From the NCBI GenBank assembly GCA_030524425.1, contig JAUNGN010000015.1, positions 1 to 57,357 of the forward strand: 57,357 nt of DNA, written 5' to 3'. Origin of the DNA: Clostridia bacterium (GTDB lineage Bacteria > Bacillota > Clostridia > Lachnospirales > CAG-274). Position 1 is the first letter of the stretch, and each line of letters begins with the position of its first letter. Below the pieces are notes generated by a model. It made no database searches. It was not told the DNA's origin and saw only the letters and a list, made by a program, of their open reading frames with translations. Of the stretch, positions 33,638 through 43,402 are shown piece by piece. The translations under genes were made by a program, and so were the position numbers.

Positions 33638-34945
33638 ATGAGTAAAAAAACAAGAAATGAGAGAAACTTTAAATTTGAAACTTTACAGTTACACGTTGGT
33701 CAGGAAAGTCCTGATCCGGTAACAGATGCAAGGGCTGTACCTATTTATCAGACTTCATCTTATGTATTCAGAAACAGTGACCACGCTGCCGCAAGATTTG
33801 GTCTTGCTGATGCAGGTAATATTTACGGAAGATTAACCAATCCTACTGAGGATGTATTTGAAAAGAGAATTGCTGCTCTTGAAGGCGGTGTTGCTGCTCT
33901 TGCTGTTGCATCAGGTGCAGCAGCAATTACATACACTATTGAAAATCTTGCACAAAACGGCGATCATATTGTATCAGCTAAAAATATTTACGGCGGAAGC
34001 TACAATTTATTGGCACATACATTGCCACAGTATGGTATTGAAACTACTTTTGTTGATATTTTTGATTATGACGCAGTTGAGGATGCTATTCAGGACAATA
34101 CTAAGGCTGTTTTTATTGAAACATTGGGAAATCCCAACTCTGATGTGGTTGATATTGAAAAGGTTGCTGAAATTGCTCATAAGCATAAAATTCCGCTTGT
34201 AGTTGACAGTACATTTGCCACCCCATATCTTGTAAGACCTATTGAATATGGTGCTGATATTGTTGTTCATTCTGCTACTAAGTTTATTGGAGGTCACGGC
34301 ACAACTATCGGCGGTGTAATTATTGACAGCGGTAAATTTGACTGGGAAGCATCAGGCAAGTTCCCGTCACTTACCGAGCCTAACCCAAGTTACCATGGAA
34401 TCAGCTTTACAAAGGCAGTGGGTGCGGCAGCATTTGTGACTAAGATTAGAGCAATTTTATTAAGAGATACAGGTGCAACACTTTCACCATTACATGCATT
34501 TTTCTTCCTTCAGGGACTTGAAACTCTTTCTTTAAGAGTAGAAAGACACGTTTCCAATGCCTTAAAGGTTGTGGAATATCTTAGTAATCATCCTCAGGTT
34601 GAGGCTGTACATCATCCTTCCGTAACCGATGATGAAGAACAGAAGAAATTATATGCTAAGTACTTCCCTAATGGCGGCGGCTCTATATTTACATTTGAAA
34701 TTAAGGGTGATGCTCAGAAGGCTAAGGACTTTATCGATAATCTTGAGTTATTCTCACTCCTTGCCAATGTTGCTGATGTTAAGTCACTTGTTATTCATCC
34801 TGCTACAACTACTCACAGCCAGTGCACAGAGGAGGAGCTTTTAGACCAGGGTATCAAGCCTAATACTATAAGACTTTCTATCGGTACTGAAAATATTGAT
34901 GATATTATTGAGGATTTAGAGGAAGCTTTCAAGGCTGTTAAATAA
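33638..34945 (+). CDS. metY: O-acetylhomoserine sulfhydrylase
   Basis: 435 residues, normal for this PLP family. The PLP Lys lies in VVHSATKFIGGHGTTIGG. LQLHVGQESPDPVTDARAVP and NPTEDVFEKRIAALEGG near the N terminus favour O-acetylhomoserine over cystathionine enzymes. It makes homocysteine from O-acetylhomoserine and sulfide. It lies 49 bp after cysK and is followed by a terminator. Confidence 0.94.
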   Translation: MSKKTRNERNFKFETLQLHVGQESPDPVTDARAVPIYQTSSYVFRNSDHAAARFGLADAGNIYGRLTNPTEDVFEKRIAALEGGVAALAVASGAAAITYTIENLAQNGDHIVSAKNIYGGSYNLLAHTLPQYGIETTFVDIFDYDAVEDAIQDNTKAVFIETLGNPNSDVVDIEKVAEIAHKHKIPLVVDSTFATPYLVRPIEYGADIVVHSATKFIGGHGTTIGGVIIDSGKFDWEASGKFPSLTEPNPSYHGISFTKAVGAAAFVTKIRAILLRDTGATLSPLHAFFFLQGLETLSLRVERHVSNALKVVEYLSNHPQVEAVHHPSVTDDEEQKKLYAKYFPNGGGSIFTFEIKGDAQKAKDFIDNLELFSLLANVADVKSLVIHPATTTHSQCTEEELLDQGIKPNTIRLSIGTENIDDIIEDLEEAFKAVK

Positions 34946-34966
34946 TTAAATAATAAATAAATTGTA

Positions 34967-35002
34967 CCCTCAATGCCGAAAGGGATTGAGGGATAATTTT
35001 TA
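34967..35002 (+). terminator. terminator after metY
   Basis: Stem CCCTCAAT/ATTGAGGG (34967-34974 with 34985-34992) followed by ATAATTTTTAA. Read-through into the ABC genes is possible. Confidence 0.7.
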
Positions 35003-35055
35003 AGTATAAATCATATAAAACAAGTATGAATAATATGAAAAAAGAGGTGGATAAA

Positions 35056-35994
35056 TTGGTCTTATGGTTACCCTTTATATTTGGCGTGCTTTCTGTGTTA
35101 ATTGATATATTAATTCCCACAGCACAGTCTCAGTCTAATATAGATTTTAATTATTATTTGTTTATCAGTGTCATTGTAACTGTGCTTGCATTGATATTGG
35201 CTTTATATTCTGTTTTTAATAAAAATGCAGCCAAAAGATATAAGGATAAGGCTCCCTTTTTTGCCGGTGTAATAATATTTGTTTCCATTATAAATATTAT
35301 TACCGGAAAATTGGCTTTGCTGCCTGTTATATACTTTCCGTCCAATTCAAGAGTTATAGGGGCAATAGTTGAGGACAGAATATTAATTTTAAAATGTCTT
35401 TTATATTCGGCAAGACTGTTGTTTGTTGGCTTTTTAGGCGGTACCCTTGCCGGTATAGTAACAGGTGTGGGCATTGGTTTTAATGAAAAAATTTCCTACT
35501 GGTTAAGTCCTGTTATAAGATTTTTGGGACCTATACCGGCGACTGCTTGGATTCCTTTGGTATTAATATGCTTTCCTTCCACTGTATCTGCAAGCTGTTT
35601 TTTGATAGGATTGTCTGTATGGTTCCCCGTAAATGTAATGACCAGCAGTGGTATAAGAAATATTGCAAATTCTATGTTTGAGGTTTCATCAACATTAGGA
35701 GCAAATGTTATTTATAAAGTATTTAAGGTTGGTATTCCTGCTGCAATGCCCAGTATATTTTTGGGAATATTCAATGGCAGCAGCTCTGCTTTTGTAACAT
35801 TGATGACAGCAGAAATGATGGGTGCCAAATATGGTATTGGCTGGTATGTAAACTGGGAAAAGGAAATGATGAGCTATGCTAATGTGTATGGCGGTTTAAT
35901 TATTATTGCCACTGTATTTTCTCTGCTTGTAACATTATTGTTTAAGGTAAGGGACAGGGTTTTAGTATGGCAGAAGGGAATGATTAAATGGTAG
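35056..35994 (+). CDS. ABC transporter permease, SsuC/TauC/NitT type
   Basis: About 312 residues with six membrane helices and the family loop AKYGIGWYVN; the EAA-type segment is FEVSSTLGANVIYKVFKVG. I prefer a TTG start at 35056 since AGAGGTGG lies 6 nt upstream; ATG codons at 35026 and 35035 lack a ribosome site. It overlaps the ATPase gene by 7 bp. The importer probably carries a sulfonate or other organosulfur compound, judged from cysK and metY upstream. Confidence 0.87.
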   Translation: MVLWLPFIFGVLSVLIDILIPTAQSQSNIDFNYYLFISVIVTVLALILALYSVFNKNAAKRYKDKAPFFAGVIIFVSIINIITGKLALLPVIYFPSNSRVIGAIVEDRILILKCLLYSARLLFVGFLGGTLAGIVTGVGIGFNEKISYWLSPVIRFLGPIPATAWIPLVLICFPSTVSASCFLIGLSVWFPVNVMTSSGIRNIANSMFEVSSTLGANVIYKVFKVGIPAAMPSIFLGIFNGSSSAFVTLMTAEMMGAKYGIGWYVNWEKEMMSYANVYGGLIIIATVFSLLVTLLFKVRDRVLVWQKGMIKW

Positions 35995-36773
35995 ATTTGG
36001 GACAAATAAATATAAATAATGTTACTAAAACATTTGTCAATGTAAACGGAGATATAACAAGAGCATTAACAAATATTAGTCTTGATATCAAGCCGGGTTC
36101 TTTTGTCAGCTTTATAGGTCCTTCCGGCTGCGGAAAATCAACTCTTTTAAGACTTATTGCAGGACTTATTAAGCCTGATTCGGGTGAGCTTATATTGGAC
36201 GGCAATGAAATTGGTGATGCAGGTTATGACAGAGGGCTTGTGTTTCAAAATCCAACCCTTTTTCCGTGGCTAAATGTATATGATAATATTGCTTTTGGTT
36301 TAAGGGCAAGAAAAATATACAAGGAAAATAAGAGTCTTGTTGATGAGTATATTGACCTTGTGGGATTAAAGGGATTTGAAAAAAATTATCCTCATCAGTT
36401 ATCGGGCGGTATGGCTCAAAGGGCTGCTATAGCAAGAGCTTTGGTAGGACATCCCAAGGTGCTTTTAATGGATGAGTCATTAGGTGCTCTTGATGCCTTT
36501 ACAAGAATGAATATGCAGGATGAGATTTTAAAAATATGGAAAGAAAAAAGTATGACTGTTGTTATGGTGACCCATGATGTTGATGAGGCAATATATCTTT
36601 CCGACAAAATTGTTGTTATGAGTCCAAGACCTGCAAAAATAGAGGAAATAATTGATGTAAGACTGTCAAGACCAAGAGCAAGAAATAATCCCGAGTTTTT
36701 AAGACTGCGTTCTGAAATTTTAAAGGTGTTGGATTTTGCGGGACATGAAGAAGAACCAAATTATTATATTTAA
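35988..36773 (+). CDS. ABC transporter ATPase, SsuB/TauB type
   Basis: 261 residues. Walker A GPSGCGKST, Q loop GLVFQNPTLFPW, signature LSGGMAQR, Walker B VLLMDESLGALD (Ser where Pro is common), switch His in VTHDVDEA. The GMAQR form is usual for nitrate/sulfonate/taurine importers. Translation is coupled to the permease. Confidence 0.92.
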   Translation: MVDLGQININNVTKTFVNVNGDITRALTNISLDIKPGSFVSFIGPSGCGKSTLLRLIAGLIKPDSGELILDGNEIGDAGYDRGLVFQNPTLFPWLNVYDNIAFGLRARKIYKENKSLVDEYIDLVGLKGFEKNYPHQLSGGMAQRAAIARALVGHPKVLLMDESLGALDAFTRMNMQDEILKIWKEKSMTVVMVTHDVDEAIYLSDKIVVMSPRPAKIEEIIDVRLSRPRARNNPEFLRLRSEILKVLDFAGHEEEPNYYI

Positions 36774-36793
36774 TATTTTATAAGGAGAATACT

Positions 36794-37927
36794 ATGAAGA
36801 AATCGTTTTTATTTACTATATTGTTATCATCAGCTTTGCTTTTTACAGGCTGCGGCGGTACAGAAAACAGCAGTACAGGCAGTAATGATGATGATTTTGT
36901 TTTAAAAATAGCATACAACAATTCACTTTGTGAAGCACCTATACAAATGGGGGTTGAAAAAGGATTTTTTGAGGCTGAGGGGCTAAAATTTGAAATGGTT
37001 AAGGCTGATGCTGCCCATATGCCTGAGGCTATAGGTTCAGGTCAGATAGATGCCGGCTTTGGTTTGCTGGGTAAATATTTACAGCCTATTGACAATGGAC
37101 TTGATATTAAAATTACGGCAGGTATACATACAGGCTGTACAAAGCTACTGGTGCCTGAAAATTCTGATATAAATTCTGTTGCTGATTTAAAGGGCAAAAG
37201 AATTGGTACAGGAGGACTTGGCGCTGCAGGCACAATTATAACAAGGCGTTCACTTTACCATGCAGGGCTTAATGCATCTCCCGATAACTGTGATGCGGAA
37301 TTTGTTGTGTATTCTGAAAGTGACCTTGCTCAGGCACTTCAAAACGGTGCTATTGACGCCATAGTTTTAGGTGATCCCAGGGCATCTATAGCTGAAAGGG
37401 ATTATAATTTGAAAGTAATTATTGATACGGCAAAGGACGAAGAGTATAAAAATGAATATTGTTGTATAAGTTTTGTAACGGGAGATATTGCAGAAAATCA
37501 TCCTGAAATTGCCGAAAGGTTTACAAGGGCTATTATGAAGGCATCCCAGTGGGTAGAGGAAAACAAAGAGGAAACAGCTAAAATACAGATAGAAAAGAAT
37601 TGGGTTGCAGGAGATGCTGAGTTTAATGCACAGGTGTTATCTTCATATAGCTATAAGCCTGCTTTAGAAGGAGGCTATGAGGCTCTTAAAATCACTGTAC
37701 CTGATTTGCTGGCAATAGGTCTTATTAATTCTAACAGAAATGCAGATGAATTTATTGAAAATGCAAGACTAAGCTTTGACGGATTAAGTGATGAGGATAT
37801 TTTGGGGTCTAAATCAGATACGACTAAAACGGCAGGAATTTTTACAAATACAGTGTCTGCGGCGGAAAAAGAAAAAAATGACTGCTGTGAAACCACAACT
37901 TATGCAATACCTGACTGTTGCAGCTGA
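36794..37927 (+). CDS. ABC substrate-binding lipoprotein, SsuA/NitT family, with Cys-rich tail
   Basis: 377 residues. Lipobox LLFTGCGG near residue 19. The core resembles aliphatic-sulfonate or nitrate binding proteins (APIQMGVEKGFFEAEGL, LKGKRIGTGGLGAAGTII). The last 16 residues carry two Cys pairs (NDCCETTTYAIPDCCS; Cys364-365 and 375-376), which I do not know from the family. They may bind a metal or a thiol ligand. The gene sits between the ATPase and a Cys-rich DUF1847 protein. Confidence 0.87.
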   Translation: MKKSFLFTILLSSALLFTGCGGTENSSTGSNDDDFVLKIAYNNSLCEAPIQMGVEKGFFEAEGLKFEMVKADAAHMPEAIGSGQIDAGFGLLGKYLQPIDNGLDIKITAGIHTGCTKLLVPENSDINSVADLKGKRIGTGGLGAAGTIITRRSLYHAGLNASPDNCDAEFVVYSESDLAQALQNGAIDAIVLGDPRASIAERDYNLKVIIDTAKDEEYKNEYCCISFVTGDIAENHPEIAERFTRAIMKASQWVEENKEETAKIQIEKNWVAGDAEFNAQVLSSYSYKPALEGGYEALKITVPDLLAIGLINSNRNADEFIENARLSFDGLSDEDILGSKSDTTKTAGIFTNTVSAAEKEKNDCCETTTYAIPDCCS

Positions 37928-37948
37928 TAAAAGGGAGAGTGATATAAA

Positions 37949-38602
37949 ATGGATGAAGAAAACAGATTTAAACAATGTCTTACCTGTGCCGACTGCAGGG
38001 TTAAGGCATGTATGAATAAAGAGGAAAGTAAATATCCCGGCTTTTGTCTGACTAAAGAAGTTGACAGTAAATTGCTTGAAGATGCTAAGGAAATGTACCT
38101 TAATGATGAAATTAATAACAGGCTTGCCTTGGTTGGTGCTGAAGTAGAAAGTCAATTTTATGGCAAATATACAAGAGTGCAGGAAACAATTGAGTTTATA
38201 AAAAGATACGGCGCAAAAAAGGTTGGTATTGCTACATGTGTAGGCTTGCTTAATGAAGCCGGTATATTTGCTAAAATACTGAGAGCTCACGGTATTGAGT
38301 ACTATGCCGTAGGCTGTAAAATAGGCGCTGTTGAAAAGTCTGAAATAGGTATTCCAAAAGAAAATACACTTACAAAGGGTGCTAAGTATGAGTCTATGTG
38401 TAATCCTATTATGCAGGCTAAAATATTAAACAGAGAAAAAACAGATTTGAATATACTTATAGGACTTTGTGTGGGCCATGATTCACTGTTTATAAGACAT
38501 TCAGAGGCACCTGTTACCGTGCTTATTGTTAAAGACAGGGTTACGGGACATAATCCTGCTGTTGCTCTTTATACCAAGGGCAGTATTTATAGTAATATAT
38601 AA
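37949..38602 (+). CDS. DUF1847 protein
   Basis: 217 residues. The N terminus has a Cys cluster (CLTCADCRVKAC: Cys10, 13, 16, 21, then Cys33), likely a metal or Fe-S site. The rest follows the DUF1847 pattern (KVGIATCVGLLNEA, YAVGCKIGAVEK, MCNPIMQAKILN, GLCVGHDSLFIRHS), with further conserved Cys and His. The biochemical role is not known to me. It starts 22 bp after the binding protein and is likely cotranscribed, which suggests a part in handling the imported sulfur or metal compound. Confidence 0.87.
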   Translation: MDEENRFKQCLTCADCRVKACMNKEESKYPGFCLTKEVDSKLLEDAKEMYLNDEINNRLALVGAEVESQFYGKYTRVQETIEFIKRYGAKKVGIATCVGLLNEAGIFAKILRAHGIEYYAVGCKIGAVEKSEIGIPKENTLTKGAKYESMCNPIMQAKILNREKTDLNILIGLCVGHDSLFIRHSEAPVTVLIVKDRVTGHNPAVALYTKGSIYSNI

Positions 38603-38650
38603 TAAAATAAGACCTCTTCGAAATATTGACGGAGGGGTTTTATTTTTTTG
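38603..38650 (+). terminator. terminator of the sulfur transporter operon
   Basis: A stem with a 2-nt bulge (AAAATAAGACCTC against GAGGGGTTTTATTT) ending in TTTTTTT. Confidence 0.7.
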
Positions 38651-38687
38651 TAGTGTTACTGAAAATTGGTTTTTTGTCGAAAATTAA

Positions 38688-38716
38688 TTGACAGTGTTTG
38701 TTAAAACGATTATACT
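38688..38716 (+). promoter_or_regulatory. promoter of the dockerin-LRR gene
   Basis: TTGACA (38688-38693) and TATACT (38711-38716), spacer 17 bp; near consensus. Confidence 0.8.
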
Positions 38717-38760
38717 AAAAGTATGTAAATATTAATTAAAAAGAAATGGAGGTTATTGAA

Positions 38761-39951
38761 ATGAAAAAATTTTTAGCAAAAATTTTTATCGGTACGGTTT
38801 TGTGCTGCGGGACAGTAGCATTAAGCTGTGCAGGCGCAATGGCAGCCGGTGTTGCAGCTGAATATACTTTGAGCAGTGATAAGATTTATAATGTTAAAAA
38901 TCCTTCAACTGCTACCTATGCCAATATTAATAAGAATGTTACATTGTATTGCAATGGCTATAGAATTTTCAACAGCAGTGTAACCAGTGGAGGAGTGACC
39001 TACGATTCTTATCTTTCTTATCGTTATTATTATGGTATGTTTAGTAGAGCACCAAATCTTAAATATGTAAATATAGAAAAAGGTGTTACATCATTAGGCT
39101 ACAATGTGTTTTTTGATAATCATCTCATTAAAAGCATAGTGTTTCCGGATAATGCTGTGAGCTTTAGCAAATCTCTTGTAAGAGATACCAGCTCTTATTC
39201 TTATCCTTATTACTATACACCAACTTTTGGTTGTATTGATGGTCTTGAAGAATATTATTGTTCTGTAGATTATGATGTAAGCTTGCCTTATGGTACAAAG
39301 GTTACATATAACTACAATGACGGCAATTTGTTATATAAGCTTAAGGATGACGGAACATACGAGGTTCTGTATGCTCTTCCGGGCAGAGCTTCTGTAAATA
39401 TACCTGATTCAGCCAATGATATAAAGGTAACATCAATAGCAGATGGTGCTTTTACGTCAGATGAGGATTTAACAACCATCACAATACCGGGTACAATAAC
39501 ATCAATAGGTGCTGATGCCTTTAAGGATTGTGCTGAGCTTAAGGCTGTAATTATACCTGCATCAGTTAAAACAATAGGTGATGAAGCATTTAGCGGATGT
39601 ACAGCTTTAAATGCTATATCTATTCCGCCAAGCGTTGAAACAATAGGCGAGGGTGTTTTCTTTAACTGTTCAGCTATTGCGGTAGAGTGTGAACGGGGTT
39701 CAGCTGCTGATGACAGCTCACTTTATCCAAGTGGCTCTGCCATTACATATAAGCTCTATGTTATTAAGGGTGATGCTGATAATTCAGGTGTTGTCGATAT
39801 AATAGATGCAGTAGAAATACTTAACTATATTGAAAATGGCGAAGAGCTTAAAAAAACTGAAAATGCTGATGTAAATGGTGATGGAGGTATTACAATAGAA
39901 GATGCTGCACTTATATTGAAATATTGTGCAAATATAACAGACAGCTTATAA
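38761..39951 (+). CDS. secreted BspA-type leucine-rich repeat protein with type I dockerin
   Basis: 396 residues. Signal peptide MKKFLAKIFIGTVLCCGTVA. The middle (about 55-320) has LRR_5/BspA repeats (DLTTITIPGTITSIGADAF, ELKAVIIPASVKTIGDEAF, ALNAISIPPSVETIGEGVF). The last 60 residues are a type I dockerin with two calcium loops (GDADNSGVVDIIDAVEIL and ADVNGDGGITIEDAALIL). Dockerins bind cohesins, and a cohesin-SLH protein is encoded at 46439. It is probably displayed on the cell surface as an adhesin. The ATG at 38761 is used; the one at 38746 is within the ribosome site. Confidence 0.88.
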   Translation: MKKFLAKIFIGTVLCCGTVALSCAGAMAAGVAAEYTLSSDKIYNVKNPSTATYANINKNVTLYCNGYRIFNSSVTSGGVTYDSYLSYRYYYGMFSRAPNLKYVNIEKGVTSLGYNVFFDNHLIKSIVFPDNAVSFSKSLVRDTSSYSYPYYYTPTFGCIDGLEEYYCSVDYDVSLPYGTKVTYNYNDGNLLYKLKDDGTYEVLYALPGRASVNIPDSANDIKVTSIADGAFTSDEDLTTITIPGTITSIGADAFKDCAELKAVIIPASVKTIGDEAFSGCTALNAISIPPSVETIGEGVFFNCSAIAVECERGSAADDSSLYPSGSAITYKLYVIKGDADNSGVVDIIDAVEILNYIENGEELKKTENADVNGDGGITIEDAALILKYCANITDSL

Positions 39952-39970
39952 AAATTGTTTTATTATAATA

Positions 39971-40010
39971 AAAAAGATTGTTGTAATTTGAATTACAGCA
40001 ATCTTTTTTA
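39971..40010 (+). terminator. terminator of the dockerin-LRR gene
   Basis: An 18-bp stem (39971-39988 with 39991-40008, one G-U pair) ending in a run of T. Confidence 0.88.
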
Positions 40011-40038
40011 TTGAATTATTCACATTTATAATCAAAAC

Positions 40039-40067
40039 TTGATTATTTTCACCTTGTGTAGTATAAT
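40039..40067 (+). promoter_or_regulatory. promoter of the ecf-truA operon
   Basis: TTGATT (40039-40044) and TATAAT (40062-40067) with a 17-bp spacer, 35 bp before the start codon. Confidence 0.75.
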
Positions 40068-40101
40068 TATTATGATTTATTATGTAATGTGAGGGCTTAT
40101 T

Positions 40102-41856
40102 ATGGACTTTATTAAAAGTAAAGACTTAAAATATGAATATACAAGATTTGATGATGAAACAAATACAAAGGAAGTTATTGAGGCTCTCAAGGGTGTGGAT
40201 ATTACTGTTAAAAAGGGTGAATTTGTTTCAATACTTGGACACAATGGTTCAGGCAAGTCTACATTTGCAAAGCTTGTAAACGGTCTTAATATGCTTACAG
40301 GCGGTACATTATATGTTAAGAATTTTGATGCGTCTAAGGACGAAAATATTTGGGATATAAGACAAAGTGTAGGTATGGTATTCCAAAATCCCGATAATCA
40401 GATTATTGCTACTGTTGTTGAGGAGGACGTTGCCTTTGGTCCTGAAAATATTGGTATGCCGTCTGAGGAAATTGTAAAAAATGTGGATATTGCACTGAAA
40501 TCCGTAAGTATGGAAGAATTCAGAAAGGCTGCACCGGCTTATCTTTCGGGAGGTCAGAAGCAAAGAGTTGCTATAGCAGGAATTCTTGCTATGAAGCCTG
40601 AATGCATAGTACTTGATGAACCTACGGCAATGCTTGACCCTTTAGGAAGAAAAGAGGTAATGGATACAATAACAAGGCTTAATAAAGAAGAAGGCATTAC
40701 TATTGTGCTTATTACTCATTATATGGAAGAGGCCGCATTAAGTAACAGAATTATTATTGTAAATGATGGCAGAATTGCCGCTGAGGGAACTCCGAGAGAA
40801 ATATTTAAAAATGTAGAAAAAATGAAAAAACTTTATCTTGATGTACCCCAAATAACGGAGCTTTCCTATTTAATTAACAGTAAGAATAATAAGATGTCTG
40901 ATGATATTTTAAGCATTGATGAGTTTGTAAATAGGGTTCAGGAAATTGGTATCAGACAGGATTTTGTTTATAAAAAGAATGACAGGAAGGCTGATGTAAA
41001 TAATGAGCCTATACTTGAAATAAAAAATCTGACTCATATTTATGGGGAGGGAACAGCCTTTGAAAAGGCTGCATTGAAAAATGTAAGTCTTACAATTAAC
41101 AAAGGAGATTTTATTGGATTGATTGGTCATACAGGCTCCGGGAAATCTACACTTATTCAGCATATGAATGCACTTGCCAAGGGTAATGAGGGGGGCGTTT
41201 ACTTTAAAGGTAATGATATAAATGCCGATAAAAGCAAGCTTAAGGAAATAAGGCAAAAGATAGGTCTAGTATTTCAGTATCCTGAACATCAGATATTTGA
41301 AAGCACTATATATGATGAGGTTGCTTTTGGTCCTAAAAACTGCGGGTTAAAGGGTGATGAGCTGGATAAGCGAATTAAAGAAGCCCTAAGCTTTGTAGGT
41401 ATGGATGAAAGCTATTATAAAAAATCTCCCTTTGATTTGTCAGGCGGTCAGAAGCGCAGGGTTGCCATTGCAAGTGTACTTGCCATGAAGCCTGAAATAC
41501 TTATACTTGACGAGCCTATGGCAGGACTTGATCCATATGGCAGGGATGAAATACTTGGCAACATTAAAAAAATGCATGATGATTTGGGTATAACAATTAT
41601 ACTTGTGTCCCATTCAATGGAGGATATATCAAGTATTGCAGACAAAATAATTGTTATGAACAGAGGTGAGCTGGCAATGTATGATACTGTTGATAATGTA
41701 TTTAACAGAGCTGACGAGCTGAAACAAATGGGTCTTAATGCTCCGCAGATGACTCTGCTGTTTACAAGGCTCAGAGAGCTTGGAATCGATGTGCCTGCTA
41801 ATATATATGATGTAAAGGAAGGGGCAGAAATACTGATTTCTGCTTTAAGGAAATAA
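40102..41856 (+). CDS. fused energy-coupling factor ATPases EcfA1-EcfA2
   Basis: 584 residues: two full ABC ATPases in one chain, where most Firmicutes have two genes of about 280 residues. Domain 1 has GHNGSGKST (46-54), LSGGQKQR and [13 protein letters not shown]. Domain 2 has GHTGSGKST (about 341-349), LSGGQKRR and [14 protein letters not shown] charged linker lies at about 270-305. Together with EcfT it drives vitamin and metal uptake by substrate-specific S components encoded elsewhere. The order ecfA-ecfT-truA is the common one; the fusion is the odd part. Confidence 0.93.
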   Translation: MDFIKSKDLKYEYTRFDDETNTKEVIEALKGVDITVKKGEFVSILGHNGSGKSTFAKLVNGLNMLTGGTLYVKNFDASKDENIWDIRQSVGMVFQNPDNQIIATVVEEDVAFGPENIGMPSEEIVKNVDIALKSVSMEEFRKAAPAYLSGGQKQRVAIAGILAMKPECIVLDEPTAMLDPLGRKEVMDTITRLNKEEGITIVLITHYMEEAALSNRIIIVNDGRIAAEGTPREIFKNVEKMKKLYLDVPQITELSYLINSKNNKMSDDILSIDEFVNRVQEIGIRQDFVYKKNDRKADVNNEPILEIKNLTHIYGEGTAFEKAALKNVSLTINKGDFIGLIGHTGSGKSTLIQHMNALAKGNEGGVYFKGNDINADKSKLKEIRQKIGLVFQYPEHQIFESTIYDEVAFGPKNCGLKGDELDKRIKEALSFVGMDESYYKKSPFDLSGGQKRRVAIASVLAMKPEILILDEPMAGLDPYGRDEILGNIKKMHDDLGITIILVSHSMEDISSIADKIIVMNRGELAMYDTVDNVFNRADELKQMGLNAPQMTLLFTRLRELGIDVPANIYDVKEGAEILISALRK

Positions 41857-41858
41857 AA

Positions 41859-42662
41859 ATGAATTTGACAATAGGACAATATTATCCTACGGAGTCTGTA
41901 ATTCACAGACTTGATGCCCGGACTAAAATACTCTCTACATTTATATATATTGCCGCTGTATTTTGTGCAAGGGGTATAGTCGGATACTTATTGAGTGCTG
42001 CATTGCTTATACTTATGATCAGGCTTAGCAATGTTCCTTTTAAGCTAATGCTTGGCGGTTTAAAAAGTATTATTGCTATTATTTTATTTACTGTTGTGCT
42101 TAATGTGTTTTTTGTAAGAACAGGCAGGGACTTATTTAGTTTTGGAATAATACACATAACTACTGATGGTGTGAAGATATCAATAAGGCTTTGTATAAGA
42201 CTTGTTATGCTTATTTTAGGCTCTTCCGTGCTTACTCTTGTCACATCGCCTATTTCACTCACTGAGGGTATTGAGGCATTGTTAAAGCCTTTTAAAAAAA
42301 TTGGTGTGCCTGCTCATGAAATAGCTATGATGATGTCTATTGCTCTAAGATTTATACCGACTCTTGTAGACGAGCTTGATAAAATTAAAAAAGCACAAAT
42401 GGCAAGAGGTGCTGATTTTGATACCGGCGGGCTTATGGCAAAGGCTAAGTCAATGATCCCTCTGCTTGTACCGTTATTTGTGTCAGCTTTCAGACGGGCT
42501 GATGAGCTTGCGATGGCTATGGAGGCAAGATGTTATCGCGGTGATGTGAACAGAACTAAAATGAAAAAGCTTGAGTATGGAAAAAATGATTATATTGCAT
42601 ATTCTGTTGTAATTGGTGTAACAGTTTCAGTTATTTTATCCGGAATATTTTTAGGAGCATAA
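41859..42662 (+). CDS. ecfT: energy-coupling factor transporter transmembrane protein
   Basis: 267 residues. N terminus (IGQYYPTESVIHRLDARTKI) and the two coupling motifs, AQMARGAD and AMEARCYRG, match EcfT. Several membrane helices lie between. It starts 2 bp after the fused ATPase stop, so the two are translated together. Confidence 0.95.
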   Translation: MNLTIGQYYPTESVIHRLDARTKILSTFIYIAAVFCARGIVGYLLSAALLILMIRLSNVPFKLMLGGLKSIIAIILFTVVLNVFFVRTGRDLFSFGIIHITTDGVKISIRLCIRLVMLILGSSVLTLVTSPISLTEGIEALLKPFKKIGVPAHEIAMMMSIALRFIPTLVDELDKIKKAQMARGADFDTGGLMAKAKSMIPLLVPLFVSAFRRADELAMAMEARCYRGDVNRTKMKKLEYGKNDYIAYSVVIGVTVSVILSGIFLGA

Positions 42663-42664
42663 TT

Positions 42665-43402
42665 ATGAAGGTTTTACTTACGGTTGCCTATGACGGCAGC
42701 GGCTATTACGGCTGGCAGATACAAAAGGATTTTATAACTGTGCAGCAAAAAATGGAAGAAGCATTATCTGCTCTTTTGAGAAAAAAGGTAGAAATAAGAG
42801 GTGCTTCCAGAACTGATACAGGTGTACATGCTATGGCACAGGGTGTTGTATTCAATGAAGAAATGACTATTCCCATAGAAAAGCTGCCTTATGCCGTAAA
42901 TTCTTTTTTGCCTGACGACATTGTAGTTACAAATGCAAGAGAGGTAAGTGAGAATTTTCATCCCCAATATAGTGTCATTGACAAAACATATGAATACAAA
43001 ATATTAAATGCTGAATTCAGAAATCCAAAGCTTAACAGATATACTGATTTTGTCAGAGGTGAGCTTGACATATATAAAATGCAGGAGGCTTGTCAGTATT
43101 TTATAGGTGAGCATAATTTTAAGGCTTTTTGTGCAAGCGGTTCAACTGCCAAAACAACTGTAAGAACCATATACAGCCTTGAGGTTGAAAAGACCGGAGA
43201 TATTATTTGTATAAGGGTTAAGGGAAGCGGATTTTTATATAATATGGTGCGGATAATTGCGGGAACTCTTGTTTATGTAGGGAAGGGTAAAATTAAGCCC
43301 TGTGAAATTACTGATATTATTAAATCAGGTGACAGGACAAGGGCAGGCAAAACATTAGCTCCAAACGGATTAACATTAATGGAGGTACACTATGGCGAAT
43401 AA
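42665..43402 (+). CDS. truA: tRNA pseudouridine(38-40) synthase
   Basis: 245 residues. The catalytic Asp lies in GASRTDTGVHAMAQG. YDGSGYYGWQIQ at the start and VKGSGFLYNMVRIIAGTL near the end are strongly conserved. It modifies U38-40 in tRNA anticodon stems. Starts 2 bp after ecfT. Confidence 0.96.
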   Translation: MKVLLTVAYDGSGYYGWQIQKDFITVQQKMEEALSALLRKKVEIRGASRTDTGVHAMAQGVVFNEEMTIPIEKLPYAVNSFLPDDIVVTNAREVSENFHPQYSVIDKTYEYKILNAEFRNPKLNRYTDFVRGELDIYKMQEACQYFIGEHNFKAFCASGSTAKTTVRTIYSLEVEKTGDIICIRVKGSGFLYNMVRIIAGTLVYVGKGKIKPCEITDIIKSGDRTRAGKTLAPNGLTLMEVHYGE

